A stretch of 21,668 nt of DNA from Helicobacter sp. (GCA_022766795.1 JALEPE010000073.1:1-21668), one strand, 5' to 3'; positions 1 through 6,922 are shown, numbered from the stretch's first letter. The notes: generated from the sequence alone by a model not told the origin. A program made the numbers and translations.

Positions 1-1538
1 TACCCCGCTACCGCACAAGCTCTTGTTTCGCGGATTACGCTAACTTTGACTTCGCCGGGATATTGCACTTGCGATTCTATGTCTTTAGCGATTTCTTTAG
101 CAAGGAGATAGGATTCATCATCGCTAATATCCTCTGATTTCACGATTGCGCGTACTTCACGCCCGGAGTTTATGGCATACGCGTGTAAAACACCCATTTT
201 TGACATTGCGATTTTTTCAATCTCGCTAACGCGACGTAGATAATTCTCTAGCACTTCTCGTCTAGCACCCGGACGTGCAGCAGACAAGGCATCAGCAGCG
301 CAAACTGCGGCAGCCTCAACACTTTTAACTTCTTCATTGCCGTGATGCGATAGAATCGCATTTAGCACAACTGCAGGTTCGTTATAACGTCTTGCAATCT
401 CTGCGCCAAGTTCTACGTGTGTGCCTTTAAAATCGTGTGTCCGCGCTTTGCCTATATCGTGCAATAATCCTGCGCGTGTGGCAAGCATACAATCTCCCCC
501 AAGTTCTGCGGCAATGATTCCTGCTAAATTTGCAACTTCTAAAGAATGCGCAAGGGCATTTTGCCCATAGCTTGCGCGATAGCGGAGCTTACCAATTAGT
601 TTTTTAACTTCTGGGTGGATTCCACTAAGCCCGAGGTCTAGCACGACGCGTTCGCCCTCTTTATAGATATTTTCTTCAAATTGGTCGTAGCATTTTTGGT
701 AGATTTCCTCAATTCTTGCGGGCTGGATTCTACCATCTTCTATTAAGCGTGTAATTGTTTCAACAGCGATTGCACGGCGGTAGAGATTGTGTGAGCTAAT
801 GATAATTGTATTGGGTGTATCATCAATGATAATATCTACACCGCAAATCATTTCTAAAGTCTTAATATTGCGTCCCTCTTTGCCGATAATGCGAGCCTTT
901 AAATCATCGCTTGGTAGTGCGATAGACTGAATCAAACGTTCCGCGGCAAACTCTCCCGCAAAACGCGAAGTTGCCACTGCTAGAATATAGTTTGCTTTCT
1001 CTTGCGCCTCTTCTTTTGCTCTTAATTCGTGAGTGCGCATAATTTTTGCCGCTTCCAGTTGTGATTCCTCTTTCACGCGCTCTAAAAACATATTTTTAGC
1101 TTCTGTTTTCGTAAGATTTGCGACTTTGGATAGATTTTGCGTGAGTTCCTCTAGCTTCTCGTGGTAAGTGTGTTTTAGCTTTTTTAGCAATTCTTGTTCT
1201 TCAAAAAGCGCGTTGCGGTCTTTGCTTAAAATATGTCTTTCGTGGTCGATTTTGCACATTTCTTTTTCAATAAGGAGTAAATTTGCTTCGTGCTCTTTTA
1301 GATTCTTATTTTTTTGCTTGTCTGCGTAGAGTTTTGCTTCTAACTCAATGTCTTTTGCTTTTATTTTAGATTCTTGCAAAAACTTTTCTGCTTCGTATTC
1401 AATTGCTTTTGCTTTAGCTTTTGCTTGTTCAATTTCTACTTTAATATTTGCGCGAAAAATCTTGCGTGAAATGATATAACTACCGCCTCCGGCTAAAAGT
1501 GCGGAGAGGATTGATCCTGTAAAAACCCAAGTTATCAT
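1..1538 (-). CDS. rny: Ribonuclease Y, cut by the window edge at its last codon(s)
   Basis: Membrane-anchored endoribonuclease that starts mRNA decay in bacteria of this group. My translation from the ATG at 1538 gives an N-terminal membrane anchor (MITWVFTGSILSALLAGGGS), then a long Lys/Glu-rich coiled coil to about residue 190. A KH RNA-binding domain follows with IIGKEG at 217-222, and then an HD phosphohydrolase domain whose metal-binding His-Asp is H360-D361 (LLHDIGKA). The C-terminus reads VKVSVIRETRACAVAG, as expected for the family end. Codon 513 is TA plus a base outside the window, so it is Tyr or a stop, and the gene is essentially complete at about 512 residues. An AAGGGA ribosome-binding site lies about 6 bases before the ATG. 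The first 59 bases overlap the 3' end of the upstream cyclo-ligase gene in another frame, so it is probably co-transcribed with it. Confidence 0.95.
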   Translation of the reverse strand, partial: MITWVFTGSILSALLAGGGSYIISRKIFRANIKVEIEQAKAKAKAIEYEAEKFLQESKIKAKDIELEAKLYADKQKNKNLKEHEANLLLIEKEMCKIDHERHILSKDRNALFEEQELLKKLKHTYHEKLEELTQNLSKVANLTKTEAKNMFLERVKEESQLEAAKIMRTHELRAKEEAQEKANYILAVATSRFAGEFAAERLIQSIALPSDDLKARIIGKEGRNIKTLEMICGVDIIIDDTPNTIIISSHNLYRRAIAVETITRLIEDGRIQPARIEEIYQKCYDQFEENIYKEGERVVLDLGLSGIHPEVKKLIGKLRYRASYGQNALAHSLEVANLAGIIAAELGGDCMLATRAGLLHDIGKARTHDFKGTHVELGAEIARRYNEPAVVLNAILSHHGNEEVKSVEAAAVCAADALSAARPGARREVLENYLRRVSEIEKIAMSKMGVLHAYAINSGREVRAIVKSEDISDDESYLLAKEIAKDIESQVQYPGEVKVSVIRETRACAVAG

Positions 1539-2124
1539 TGCTTTTTCCCTTAAATTCTAGGAAGGCAAAAGGTGTAATAAATGTATTTGCGTGTAAGTCG
1601 TGAGGTTGTGTGATATTGCAATATGCGAGATTTAAAGCACGGCATATAAAAATTGTTTTTGGTTGTGTTTTTAAAGTGCTAAAAAATCTGTCATACATTC
1701 CTTTGCCAAATCCTATTCTTCTAAATGTTTGATCGATTCCAATTACAGGGACAATCGCGAAATCAAGTTTTGTAATAATTAATTTAGAATCCCCAGATTC
1801 ATAGATGCCAAAGGTCCTTTTGTGTAATGGAAGCCTGTATTTTACAATTTTAAAGCTGATACCCTGCATAAAAGGTAGAAAAATTTGAATTTTTTTGTGT
1901 TTTTTATATCGGTTTAAAATCTTGCGAATATCGTATTCTATGGGCAAGGGATAGTAAAATAAAATATTAATGGGGCGGTTAGATTTGCAGTTTTTGATTT
2001 GGTCTTGTAAAAATATGTCCAAGCTTTTTGTGAGGTTGGAATCTAAAGCGTAAATATTACCTTGCTTTTGAAGTTTTATTAGATTTTCTTTAAAACGGGT
2101 GCGATAATGTGTTTTTAAATCCAT
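1480..2124 (-). CDS. 5-formyltetrahydrofolate cyclo-ligase family protein
   Basis: Predicted cytoplasmic enzyme that converts 5-formyltetrahydrofolate to 5,10-methenyltetrahydrofolate with ATP, recycling a folate by-product into one-carbon metabolism. The 214-residue protein carries the family signature RIGFGKGMYDRF at about 136-147, with the Gly-rich nucleotide-binding loop and the YDR motif. It also has a basic N-terminus (MDLKTHYRTRFKENL) and the segment IVPVIGID (124-131) that normally precedes the signature. The rest is divergent, with few other landmark residues, so the family is supported but the activity is inferred. Its ATG overlaps the last 10 bases of the upstream membrane-protein gene. 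Its own 3' end runs 59 bases into rny, giving a basic tail of about 20 residues (ending in RTFSRRR) beyond where the domain should stop. Confidence 0.8.
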   Translation of the reverse strand: MDLKTHYRTRFKENLIKLQKQGNIYALDSNLTKSLDIFLQDQIKNCKSNRPINILFYYPLPIEYDIRKILNRYKKHKKIQIFLPFMQGISFKIVKYRLPLHKRTFGIYESGDSKLIITKLDFAIVPVIGIDQTFRRIGFGKGMYDRFFSTLKTQPKTIFICRALNLAYCNITQPHDLHANTFITPFAFLEFKGKSNDNLGFYRINPLRTFSRRR

Positions 2125-2687
2125 TTGTTTCTCTTAAAGGCGCAAATAAGTGTAAAAAATATAGCACATTGTAGCAAAAGTAGCACAAAATGTATGTAAT
2201 AAATTTGTGCTTCTTTTTGCGAGATTTCAAAAAATTCTAAAATCGTGTAAAAGATAAATGCGATTCCAAGTCCTAAAAGATAGCCAATTTGTTTGCGTTT
2301 GTCTAGCCAAGATAAAATGTGTTTGTGTTTAAAAATTAACGTTTCTGCGCGCCCTAGATAATCCCCGAAAATAAAGGTAATTTGGTAAAGTGTGTAAATG
2401 ATGATCGCACCAAAAAAAGTGTTGGGAAATAGTAAAAAGGCAAGAATATAGCAAAATGGAATACACTCAATACCTATAAGAATAGCTTTGTAGGGTTTTT
2501 CTTTTAGTATTTTTGTGTAAAAAAGAGTTAGAATCCACGCACCAATAGCAAGTGCGATTCCACCGATAGAGAAAATTTTTGGGTTCAAAGGAGCGTAGAT
2601 GATGAAAATTGTTCCTAAAGAGCAGCCCAAAAAAACGGCATTGAGCAGTTTATACCAAAGGTAGAATCGCAAATGAATCGTGTGCAT
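2115..2687 (-). CDS. Small integral membrane protein, about six helices, function unknown
   Basis: A 190-residue very hydrophobic protein with about six membrane helices, near residues 12-31, 38-58, 67-87, 91-108, 134-150 and 163-183. The loop between helices 4 and 5 is charged (GDYLGRAETLIFKHKH, then LDKRKQ) and is the best candidate for a functional site. The size and loop pattern recall half of a major-facilitator-type transporter, but I recognise no diagnostic motif, so I give no substrate. The reading frame is open back to 2753. I chose the ATG at 2687 because it starts one base after the receptor stop codon (2689-2691), which suggests translational coupling, and because the longer form would add hydrophilic residues lying entirely inside the receptor gene. 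Its end overlaps the cyclo-ligase start by 10 bases. Confidence 0.75.
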   Translation of the reverse strand: MHTIHLRFYLWYKLLNAVFLGCSLGTIFIIYAPLNPKIFSIGGIALAIGAWILTLFYTKILKEKPYKAILIGIECIPFCYILAFLLFPNTFFGAIIIYTLYQITFIFGDYLGRAETLIFKHKHILSWLDKRKQIGYLLGLGIAFIFYTILEFFEISQKEAQIYYIHFVLLLLQCAIFFTLICAFKRNKWI

Positions 2688-2688
2688 T

Positions 2689-4647
2689 TTACCAACGATA
2701 TTTGATTCCGCCACCAAAGGTGCGTTCAAATTCATAAGGATAATATGCGCCACTCACGACAATCGCATTTTTGTGGTTGGTTAGATTATTGACATACACA
2801 TACACTTCAAAGTCTTTAAAGGTGTAGCTTGCACTAAGATTGAGACTTTGATAATTGGGTGCTTTATTTTGTGTGTTGTCAAAGTCATTATAGTCATACA
2901 TTCCTGAACCAAATTTATAATGCACGCCTAAATTGAGATGCGTAAGGGGTAGGTAGTTTAGGCTAGCAGTCAATGTGTGTTTGGATACGCCCGGAATTTC
3001 TTTGCCATTATATTGCCCGCTTTTAATGGTGGAATCTACATAGGCGTAGCTTAATATGGAATAAAGTGATGAGTTAAACTGCGTTGTAAATTGTAACTCA
3101 CCACCAATTCTTTGTGTTTTATCTAAGCTTTGGTTTGCAAAAACTCCTGTAATTTCGCTATATCCATAAAAGGCTTCATTGTTGCCTTGAATAATAAACG
3201 CATTCCCGCTAATTGTGTGGATTCCAAAGATTCCTTTCGTACCAACTTGGTAAGTATCAAATGTTGCCACATCAATATAAGGGTTCGCAATGGGTGTGAA
3301 ATTTATTGGGTCATAATACAACATCCAATCTACATTGGGCACATTAAAACTGCGCGCATAAGAGGCGTAAAGTGAGATTTGATTATTTAGCGTATATTGG
3401 TAACCAAGTTCCCCGCCAAAAAGATTGTTTTGTTCGCTATAAACACCACTCTGTTTTGTAATAACGCGTTGCAATGCAATTCCGGCATTAAAGGTGGAAG
3501 TGTTGAGGTATTTTTCGCCATTGAGATACATAAGCATTGTATTAACTTCCGCTTTTTGTCCAAAATTTCTGCGTTCATTTGTGCGAAAATCGCCACCAAT
3601 TTCTGCTAGGAATAATTCGTTTTTAAACTGCGTGTTAAAATCCCCAAAAAATCCTTTGCCCTCATATTTGGAATCAAAGTTGATATAGCGGCTTGTATTG
3701 CGATTCCCGCCAATATTAATATCAGTTACGATTCCAGAATTACTAAAGCTTGTCAAGCCTGTGGAATAAGTTAAATCCCAGCGGTTTTGGTGTGTGTGTC
3801 CATTGCCCGGAAGCGCAGGATCTTGCTCAAAGACTGCTTGAGAAATTGGGTTTGCGAATTTGATTCCATACTTAGCATAATTTAAGTTTGTCTTTAGAAT
3901 AAAATCGTTGCTTGGATATAAAAAAGCCGTGATTCCACCATTTTTGTTATAGCTGCCACTTTTTTCATCGCTAAGCGTGCTTAAATAGCGGTCGCCCTCT
4001 GTGCGTTGGTATTGTCCATACACTCCAATGTTCAAAGTATCTCTCACGGTACGCGCAAAAAATTGCGAGTTTAGCGTATCATAGCTTGCGTAGCTTAGAT
4101 TGAGCGTGCCGCCTTGTTTGCGGGTTGTCGTGATTTTTAGGATTCCACTGACTGCGCCATTTCCATATTTTGTCGTTCCTTTTCCGTGAATAATCTCTAT
4201 TTTTTGGATAGAATCTATTGGAATATTACTTAAAGAAATAGGAGCGGAATCAATATTGTTTAAACGGATTCCATCTACAAGAATGGCAAGATTTTTATGT
4301 CCATTTTGTCCAAATCCACGCAAGTCAATGTTTGCGGTGTAAGGGTTGCCATAATTAGAACGGATTGTGAGTAGAGAATTTGCATTTAAGAAGTCGTAGA
4401 TATTTTGAGCATTGGATTGTTGAATTTCCTCTGCGCTAAACTCCTCTTTAAAATCTGCATTTTCCACAAACTCTTCAGCGTGGATAATAGAAAGCTTTAA
4501 ATCCTTGCTTGCAGAATCAGATTTTTCAAGCATTGTGGTATTTTGGCTTTGCGCAAGTAGCGCAGTATTGAGTGCCAAAATTGCTGCAAGCGAAAAATAT
4601 TTCTTTCTAAATCCCTTTGGATAAAGATTTTTGTGATTTTTTTTCAT
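2689..4647 (-). CDS. TonB-dependent outer-membrane receptor, ligand unknown
   Basis: Outer-membrane beta-barrel that imports a scarce nutrient (metal chelate, haem, cobalamin or similar) using energy from TonB-ExbB-ExbD. The 652-residue protein begins with a signal peptide: a basic region to K16, a hydrophobic core at 17-31 and probable cleavage after A32 (TALLA/QSQ). A plug domain follows at about 65-175, with typical plug phrases such as VDGIRLNN, the IEIIHGKGTTKYGNGAVSG stretch and LRGFGQNG. The remainder is a barrel rich in alternating aromatic strands, ending in GGGIKYRW. The frame is open to 4680, but the ATG at 4647 is preferred: it starts the signal peptide (MKKNHKN) and has AAGGAG nine bases upstream. 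The protein is on the small side for the family, and nothing visible fixes the ligand. It heads a four-gene run ending in rny, behind a structured leader. Confidence 0.93.
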   Translation of the reverse strand: MKKNHKNLYPKGFRKKYFSLAAILALNTALLAQSQNTTMLEKSDSASKDLKLSIIHAEEFVENADFKEEFSAEEIQQSNAQNIYDFLNANSLLTIRSNYGNPYTANIDLRGFGQNGHKNLAILVDGIRLNNIDSAPISLSNIPIDSIQKIEIIHGKGTTKYGNGAVSGILKITTTRKQGGTLNLSYASYDTLNSQFFARTVRDTLNIGVYGQYQRTEGDRYLSTLSDEKSGSYNKNGGITAFLYPSNDFILKTNLNYAKYGIKFANPISQAVFEQDPALPGNGHTHQNRWDLTYSTGLTSFSNSGIVTDINIGGNRNTSRYINFDSKYEGKGFFGDFNTQFKNELFLAEIGGDFRTNERRNFGQKAEVNTMLMYLNGEKYLNTSTFNAGIALQRVITKQSGVYSEQNNLFGGELGYQYTLNNQISLYASYARSFNVPNVDWMLYYDPINFTPIANPYIDVATFDTYQVGTKGIFGIHTISGNAFIIQGNNEAFYGYSEITGVFANQSLDKTQRIGGELQFTTQFNSSLYSILSYAYVDSTIKSGQYNGKEIPGVSKHTLTASLNYLPLTHLNLGVHYKFGSGMYDYNDFDNTQNKAPNYQSLNLSASYTFKDFEVYVYVNNLTNHKNAIVVSGAYYPYEFERTFGGGIKYRW

Positions 4648-4759
4648 TGTGATAAACTCCTTGATTTTATCGGATTGCAATTCTATTTAGAATTCTTTAT
4701 AGATTCCATAGTTTTTAAGAGTTTAAATTTCTTAAAAACTATACGGATTCACCCGATAG
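4648..4759 (-). promoter_or_regulatory. Structured, riboswitch-like 5' leader of the TonB receptor mRNA
   Basis: If transcription starts near 4759, seven bases after the minus-strand TATAAT, the leader opens with TATCGGGT (4758-4751). This can pair with ATCCGATA (4675-4668): eight pairs, one of them G-U. Enclosed are a perfect 13-bp hairpin (4742-4730 with 4720-4708) and a second hairpin AATTCT/AGAATT (4694-4689 with 4684-4679). The junctions read GAATCCGT, GGAATCTATAAAG and GCA. The 3' strand of the outer stem shares GATA (4671-4668) with an alternative 6-bp stem GATAAA/TTTATC (4671-4666 with 4656-4651), whose loop holds the Shine-Dalgarno AAGGAG (4662-4657). The two states exclude each other, as in a translational riboswitch. 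The pairings are seen in the sequence; the switch function is inferred, and I match it to no known riboswitch class. Confidence 0.45.
4708..4742. repeat. Perfect 13-bp inverted repeat with a 9-base loop
   Basis: ATAGTTTTTAAGA at 4708-4720 is exactly complementary to TCTTAAAAACTAT at 4730-4742, separated by GTTTAAATT. Neither strand has a T-run after it, so it is not an intrinsic terminator. It lies in the receptor leader, between divergent transcription units. It could be an RNA hairpin of the leader or a DNA operator for a dimeric regulator. Confidence 0.85.
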
Positions 4760-4765
4760 AACAAA

Positions 4766-4771
4766 ATTATA
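4766..4771 (-). promoter_or_regulatory. Putative -10 element (TATAAT) for the TonB receptor operon
   Basis: On the minus strand, 4771-4766 reads TATAAT in an AT-rich stretch. A start seven bases on would fall at about 4759, one base before the outer stem of the structured leader. No good -35 sits at standard spacing: TTGTCA at 4800-4795 is 23 bases away. Helicobacter housekeeping promoters often lack a -35. A plus-strand TATAAT overlaps at 4770-4775, so base composition alone could explain the match. Confidence 0.45.
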
Positions 4772-4793
4772 TAATAAATTTTTTAAAAAGGTA

Positions 4794-4822
4794 TTGACAA
4801 GAAAGGTAAAAAAGAGTAGAAT
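4794..4822 (+). promoter_or_regulatory. Strong sigma70-type promoter of the tRNA-tuf operon
   Basis: TTGACA (4794-4799) and TAGAAT (4817-4822) are separated by exactly 17 bases, and the predicted start lies about 20 bases before tRNA-Thr. A consensus -35 is uncommon in Helicobacter promoters, so its presence fits the heavy demand for stable RNA and EF-Tu. The unit probably covers the four tRNAs and reads on into tuf, because no terminator lies between them. Confidence 0.8.
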
Positions 4823-4849
4823 TTCAACTCATTTTTATTTTTAAAATGT

Positions 4850-4925
4850 GCTGGCGTAGCTCAGTTGGTAGAGCAGCTGCCTTGTAAGCAGCAGGCCGGG
4901 GGTTCGAGTCCCTTTGCCAGCTCCA
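4850..4925 (+). tRNA. tRNA-Thr(UGU)
   Basis: The cloverleaf is intact: acceptor GCTGGCG pairs with TGCCAGC, the D arm is AGCTCAGTTGGTAGAGC, and the anticodon arm CTGCC/GCAG... carries loop TTGTAAG (anticodon TGT, reads ACA). The T arm contains GGTTCGAGTCC. The discriminator is T, followed by an encoded CCA. It is first of four tRNAs ahead of tuf and corresponds to thrU in the matching E. coli cluster. Confidence 0.97.
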
Positions 4926-4979
4926 TAAATTTATATAATTTTTCAGTGTTTGACCAGTTTTTATTAATATTTAAGTTGG

Positions 4980-5064
<85 letters not shown>

Positions 5065-5071
5065 TAGCCAT

Positions 5072-5148
5072 GCGGGAGTAGCTCAGTTGGCTAGAGCATC
5101 AGCCTTCCAAGCTGAGGGTCGCGGGTTCGAGCCCCGTTTCCCGCTCCA
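5072..5148 (+). tRNA. tRNA-Gly(UCC)
   Basis: Acceptor GCGGGAG pairs with TTCCCGC through one G-U. The D arm is AGCTCAGTTGGCTAGAGC. The anticodon arm CAGCC/GCTG has loop TTCCAAG (anticodon TCC, reads GGA). The T arm contains GGGTTCGAGCCC, the discriminator is T and CCA is encoded. It lies only seven bases after tRNA-Tyr, so the two are surely cut from one precursor. Confidence 0.97.
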
Positions 5149-5219
5149 TACTGGGAGCTGATTCTTACGAAATCTTAAATTTTCATCAGCAAAACACTTA
5201 TAATGTTATTGATATTTAT

Positions 5220-5294
5220 GCCCATATAGCTCAGTGGCAGAGCACTTCCTTGGTAAGGAAGAGGCCGGCGGTTCAATCCCGCTTATGGGCTCCA
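5220..5294 (+). tRNA. tRNA-Thr(GGU)
   Basis: Acceptor GCCCATA pairs with TATGGGC. The anticodon arm CTTCC/GGAAG holds loop TTGGTAA (anticodon GGT, reads ACC and ACU). The T arm contains CGGTTCAATCCCG, the discriminator is T and CCA is encoded. It is the last tRNA before tuf, matching thrT of E. coli. The 71-base spacer before it is AT-rich and shows no terminator. Confidence 0.97.
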
Positions 5295-5391
5295 GTTTTT
5301 CAAAGGTTGCATAATTGAGACTGAATTATGCTGTTGTGATAGAATTGTAGAAAATGTACGATTCTTAATTTTAAAATTGGTAAAAATAGTG

Positions 5392-5397
5392 TAGAAT
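5392..5397 (+). promoter_or_regulatory. Possible -10 element for a tuf-proximal promoter
   Basis: TAGAAT at 5392-5397 matches the -10 hexamer of the upstream tRNA promoter and lies 37 bases before the tuf ATG, behind a T/A-rich stretch. There is no convincing -35. It may give tuf extra transcription beyond read-through from the tRNA promoter, but a chance match in AT-rich DNA is quite possible. Confidence 0.35.
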
Positions 5398-5434
5398 TAC
5401 TGCTATTTTAAACTCAAAATTTTAGGAGAGGCTT

Positions 5435-6637
5435 ATGGCTAAGGAAAAATTTAACAGAGGGAATAAACCTCACGTAAATGTTGGTACAATCGGGCACGTT
5501 GACCACGGTAAAACAACTCTAAGTGCTGCAATTTCTGCTGTTCTATCTCAAAAAGGTTTAGCAGAGTTGAAAGACTATGATAACATTGATAACGCTCCAG
5601 AAGAAAAAGAGCGTGGTATTACTATTGCGACTTCACACATTGAGTATGAAACAGAAAAAAGACACTACGCACACGTAGATTGCCCCGGACACGCGGACTA
5701 TGTTAAAAATATGATTACAGGTGCTGCGCAAATGGACGGAGCAATTCTAGTTGTTTCTGCCGCAGATGGTCCAATGCCACAAACAAGAGAGCATATTCTT
5801 TTGTCTCGTCAAGTTGGTGTTCCTTACATTGTAGTGTTTATGAATAAGCAAGATATGGTAGATGATGAAGAATTGTTAGAGTTGGTAGAAATGGAAATTA
5901 GAGAACTTCTATCAAGCTATGAATTCCCGGGAGATGATACACCAATCGTAGCAGGTTCTGCGCTTAAGGCTCTTGAAGAAGCGAAAGCAGGTAACCTTGG
6001 TGAGTGGAGTGAAAAAATTATGAAGCTTATGGACGCGGTAGATGAGTATATTCCAACTCCCGTGCGTGAAACAGATAAAACTTTCTTGATGCCTATTGAA
6101 GATGTATTCTCTATTGCAGGTCGTGGAACCGTTGTTACAGGAAGAATTGAGAGAGGTATCGTCAAAGTTGGTGATGAAATTGAAATCGTAGGGATTCGTC
6201 CAACACAAAAAACAACCGTAACAGGCGTTGAAATGTTTAGAAAAGAGCTTGACCAAGGTGAAGCGGGAGACAATGTTGGGGTTTTATTAAGAGGAACAAA
6301 AAAAGAAGATGTAGAAAGAGGTATGGTTCTATGTAAGCCTGGCTCAATCACTCCACACAAAAAGTTTGAAGGTGAAATCTATGTCCTATCTAAAGATGAA
6401 GGTGGAAGACATACACCATTCTTCAATGGCTATAGACCACAATTCTATGTCAGAACAACAGATATTACAGGTTCTATTCAGTTACCAGATGGTGTTGAAA
6501 TGGTTATGCCGGGTGATAACATCAAAATCACAGTTGAGCTAATCAACCCAATCGCACTTGAAGACGGAACACGTTTTGCGATTCGTGAAGGTGGTAGAAC
6601 TGTGGGTGCGGGTGTTGTTACAAAAATTATTGAATAG
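5435..6637 (+). CDS. tuf: Elongation factor Tu
   Basis: GTPase that delivers aminoacyl-tRNA to the ribosomal A site in the cytoplasm. The 400-residue length is right for the family. GTPase motifs are all present: P-loop GHVDHGKT (20-27), RGIT with switch Thr63, DCPGH (82-86, with the catalytic His86), NKQD (137-140) and SAL (175-177). The two beta-barrel domains follow, with typical phrases such as GRGTVVTGRIERG and the C-terminal GRTVGAGVVTKI. NKQD replaces the NKCD of E. coli, a variation seen in other EF-Tu proteins. AGGAGAG ends four bases before the ATG. The gene lies behind four tRNAs and eight bases ahead of rpmG. Bacteria may carry a second copy, but only one is in this window. Confidence 0.99.
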   Translation: MAKEKFNRGNKPHVNVGTIGHVDHGKTTLSAAISAVLSQKGLAELKDYDNIDNAPEEKERGITIATSHIEYETEKRHYAHVDCPGHADYVKNMITGAAQMDGAILVVSAADGPMPQTREHILLSRQVGVPYIVVFMNKQDMVDDEELLELVEMEIRELLSSYEFPGDDTPIVAGSALKALEEAKAGNLGEWSEKIMKLMDAVDEYIPTPVRETDKTFLMPIEDVFSIAGRGTVVTGRIERGIVKVGDEIEIVGIRPTQKTTVTGVEMFRKELDQGEAGDNVGVLLRGTKKEDVERGMVLCKPGSITPHKKFEGEIYVLSKDEGGRHTPFFNGYRPQFYVRTTDITGSIQLPDGVEMVMPGDNIKITVELINPIALEDGTRFAIREGGRTVGAGVVTKIIE

Positions 6638-6645
6638 GCATTACA

Positions 6646-6816
6646 ATGGCAAAAGGTAATCGCGTAAAAATTGGACTTAAATGTTCTGAATGTGGTGATA
6701 TTAATTATAGCACAATGAAAAATGCTAAAACCACGACAGAAAAACTGGAGCTTAAGAAGTTCTGCCCGAGATTAAACAAACATACAATTCACAAAGAAGT
6801 GAAACTAAAAAGCTAA
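6646..6816 (+). CDS. rpmG: Large-subunit ribosomal protein L33
   Basis: A 56-residue basic protein that binds 23S rRNA near the E site of the 50S subunit. My translation begins MAKGNRVKIGLKCSECGDIN and continues YSTMKNAKTTTEKLELKKFC, ending HKEVKLKS, a clear L33. The first Cys pair (CSEC, 13 and 16) is kept. The second is reduced to one Cys (FCPRLN instead of CPxC), so a complete four-Cys zinc ribbon cannot form. Zinc-free L33 forms are known. The gene starts eight bases after the tuf stop with only a weak ribosome-binding site, so coupling to tuf translation is likely. Confidence 0.97.
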   Translation: MAKGNRVKIGLKCSECGDINYSTMKNAKTTTEKLELKKFCPRLNKHTIHKEVKLKS

Positions 6817-6846
6817 GGGATTCTACCCTTAGCCCAACCCATTTAT

Positions 6847-6922
6847 AGGTCAGTAGCTCCAATGGTAGAGCGTCGGTCTCCAAAACCGAGTGATGGGGGT
6901 TCGAGTCCCTCCTGGCCTGCCA
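6847..6922 (+). tRNA. tRNA-Trp(CCA)
   Basis: Acceptor AGGTCAG pairs with CTGGCCT (one U-G). The D arm is AGCTCCAATGGTAGAGC. The anticodon arm CGGT/ACCG holds loop CTCCAAA (anticodon CCA, reads UGG). The T arm contains GGGGTTCGAGTCCC, the discriminator is G as required for tryptophan, and CCA is encoded. It lies between rpmG and secE, 30 bases before each neighbour's coding region, and must be cut out of the operon transcript. Confidence 0.97.

Noticed and set aside
2688..2753. Longer start (2753) for the six-helix membrane protein
   Set aside because: The extra 22 residues lie entirely in the receptor 3' end in another frame, while the ATG at 2687 is placed one base after the receptor stop.
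4648..4680. Upstream start (4680) for the TonB receptor
   Set aside because: It would put acidic residues before the signal peptide, and the AAGGAG at 4662-4657 serves the ATG at 4647.
4708..4742. Bidirectional intrinsic terminator
   Set aside because: The stem is AT-rich and no T-run follows on either strand; both flanking units are divergent, so no transcript needs ending here.
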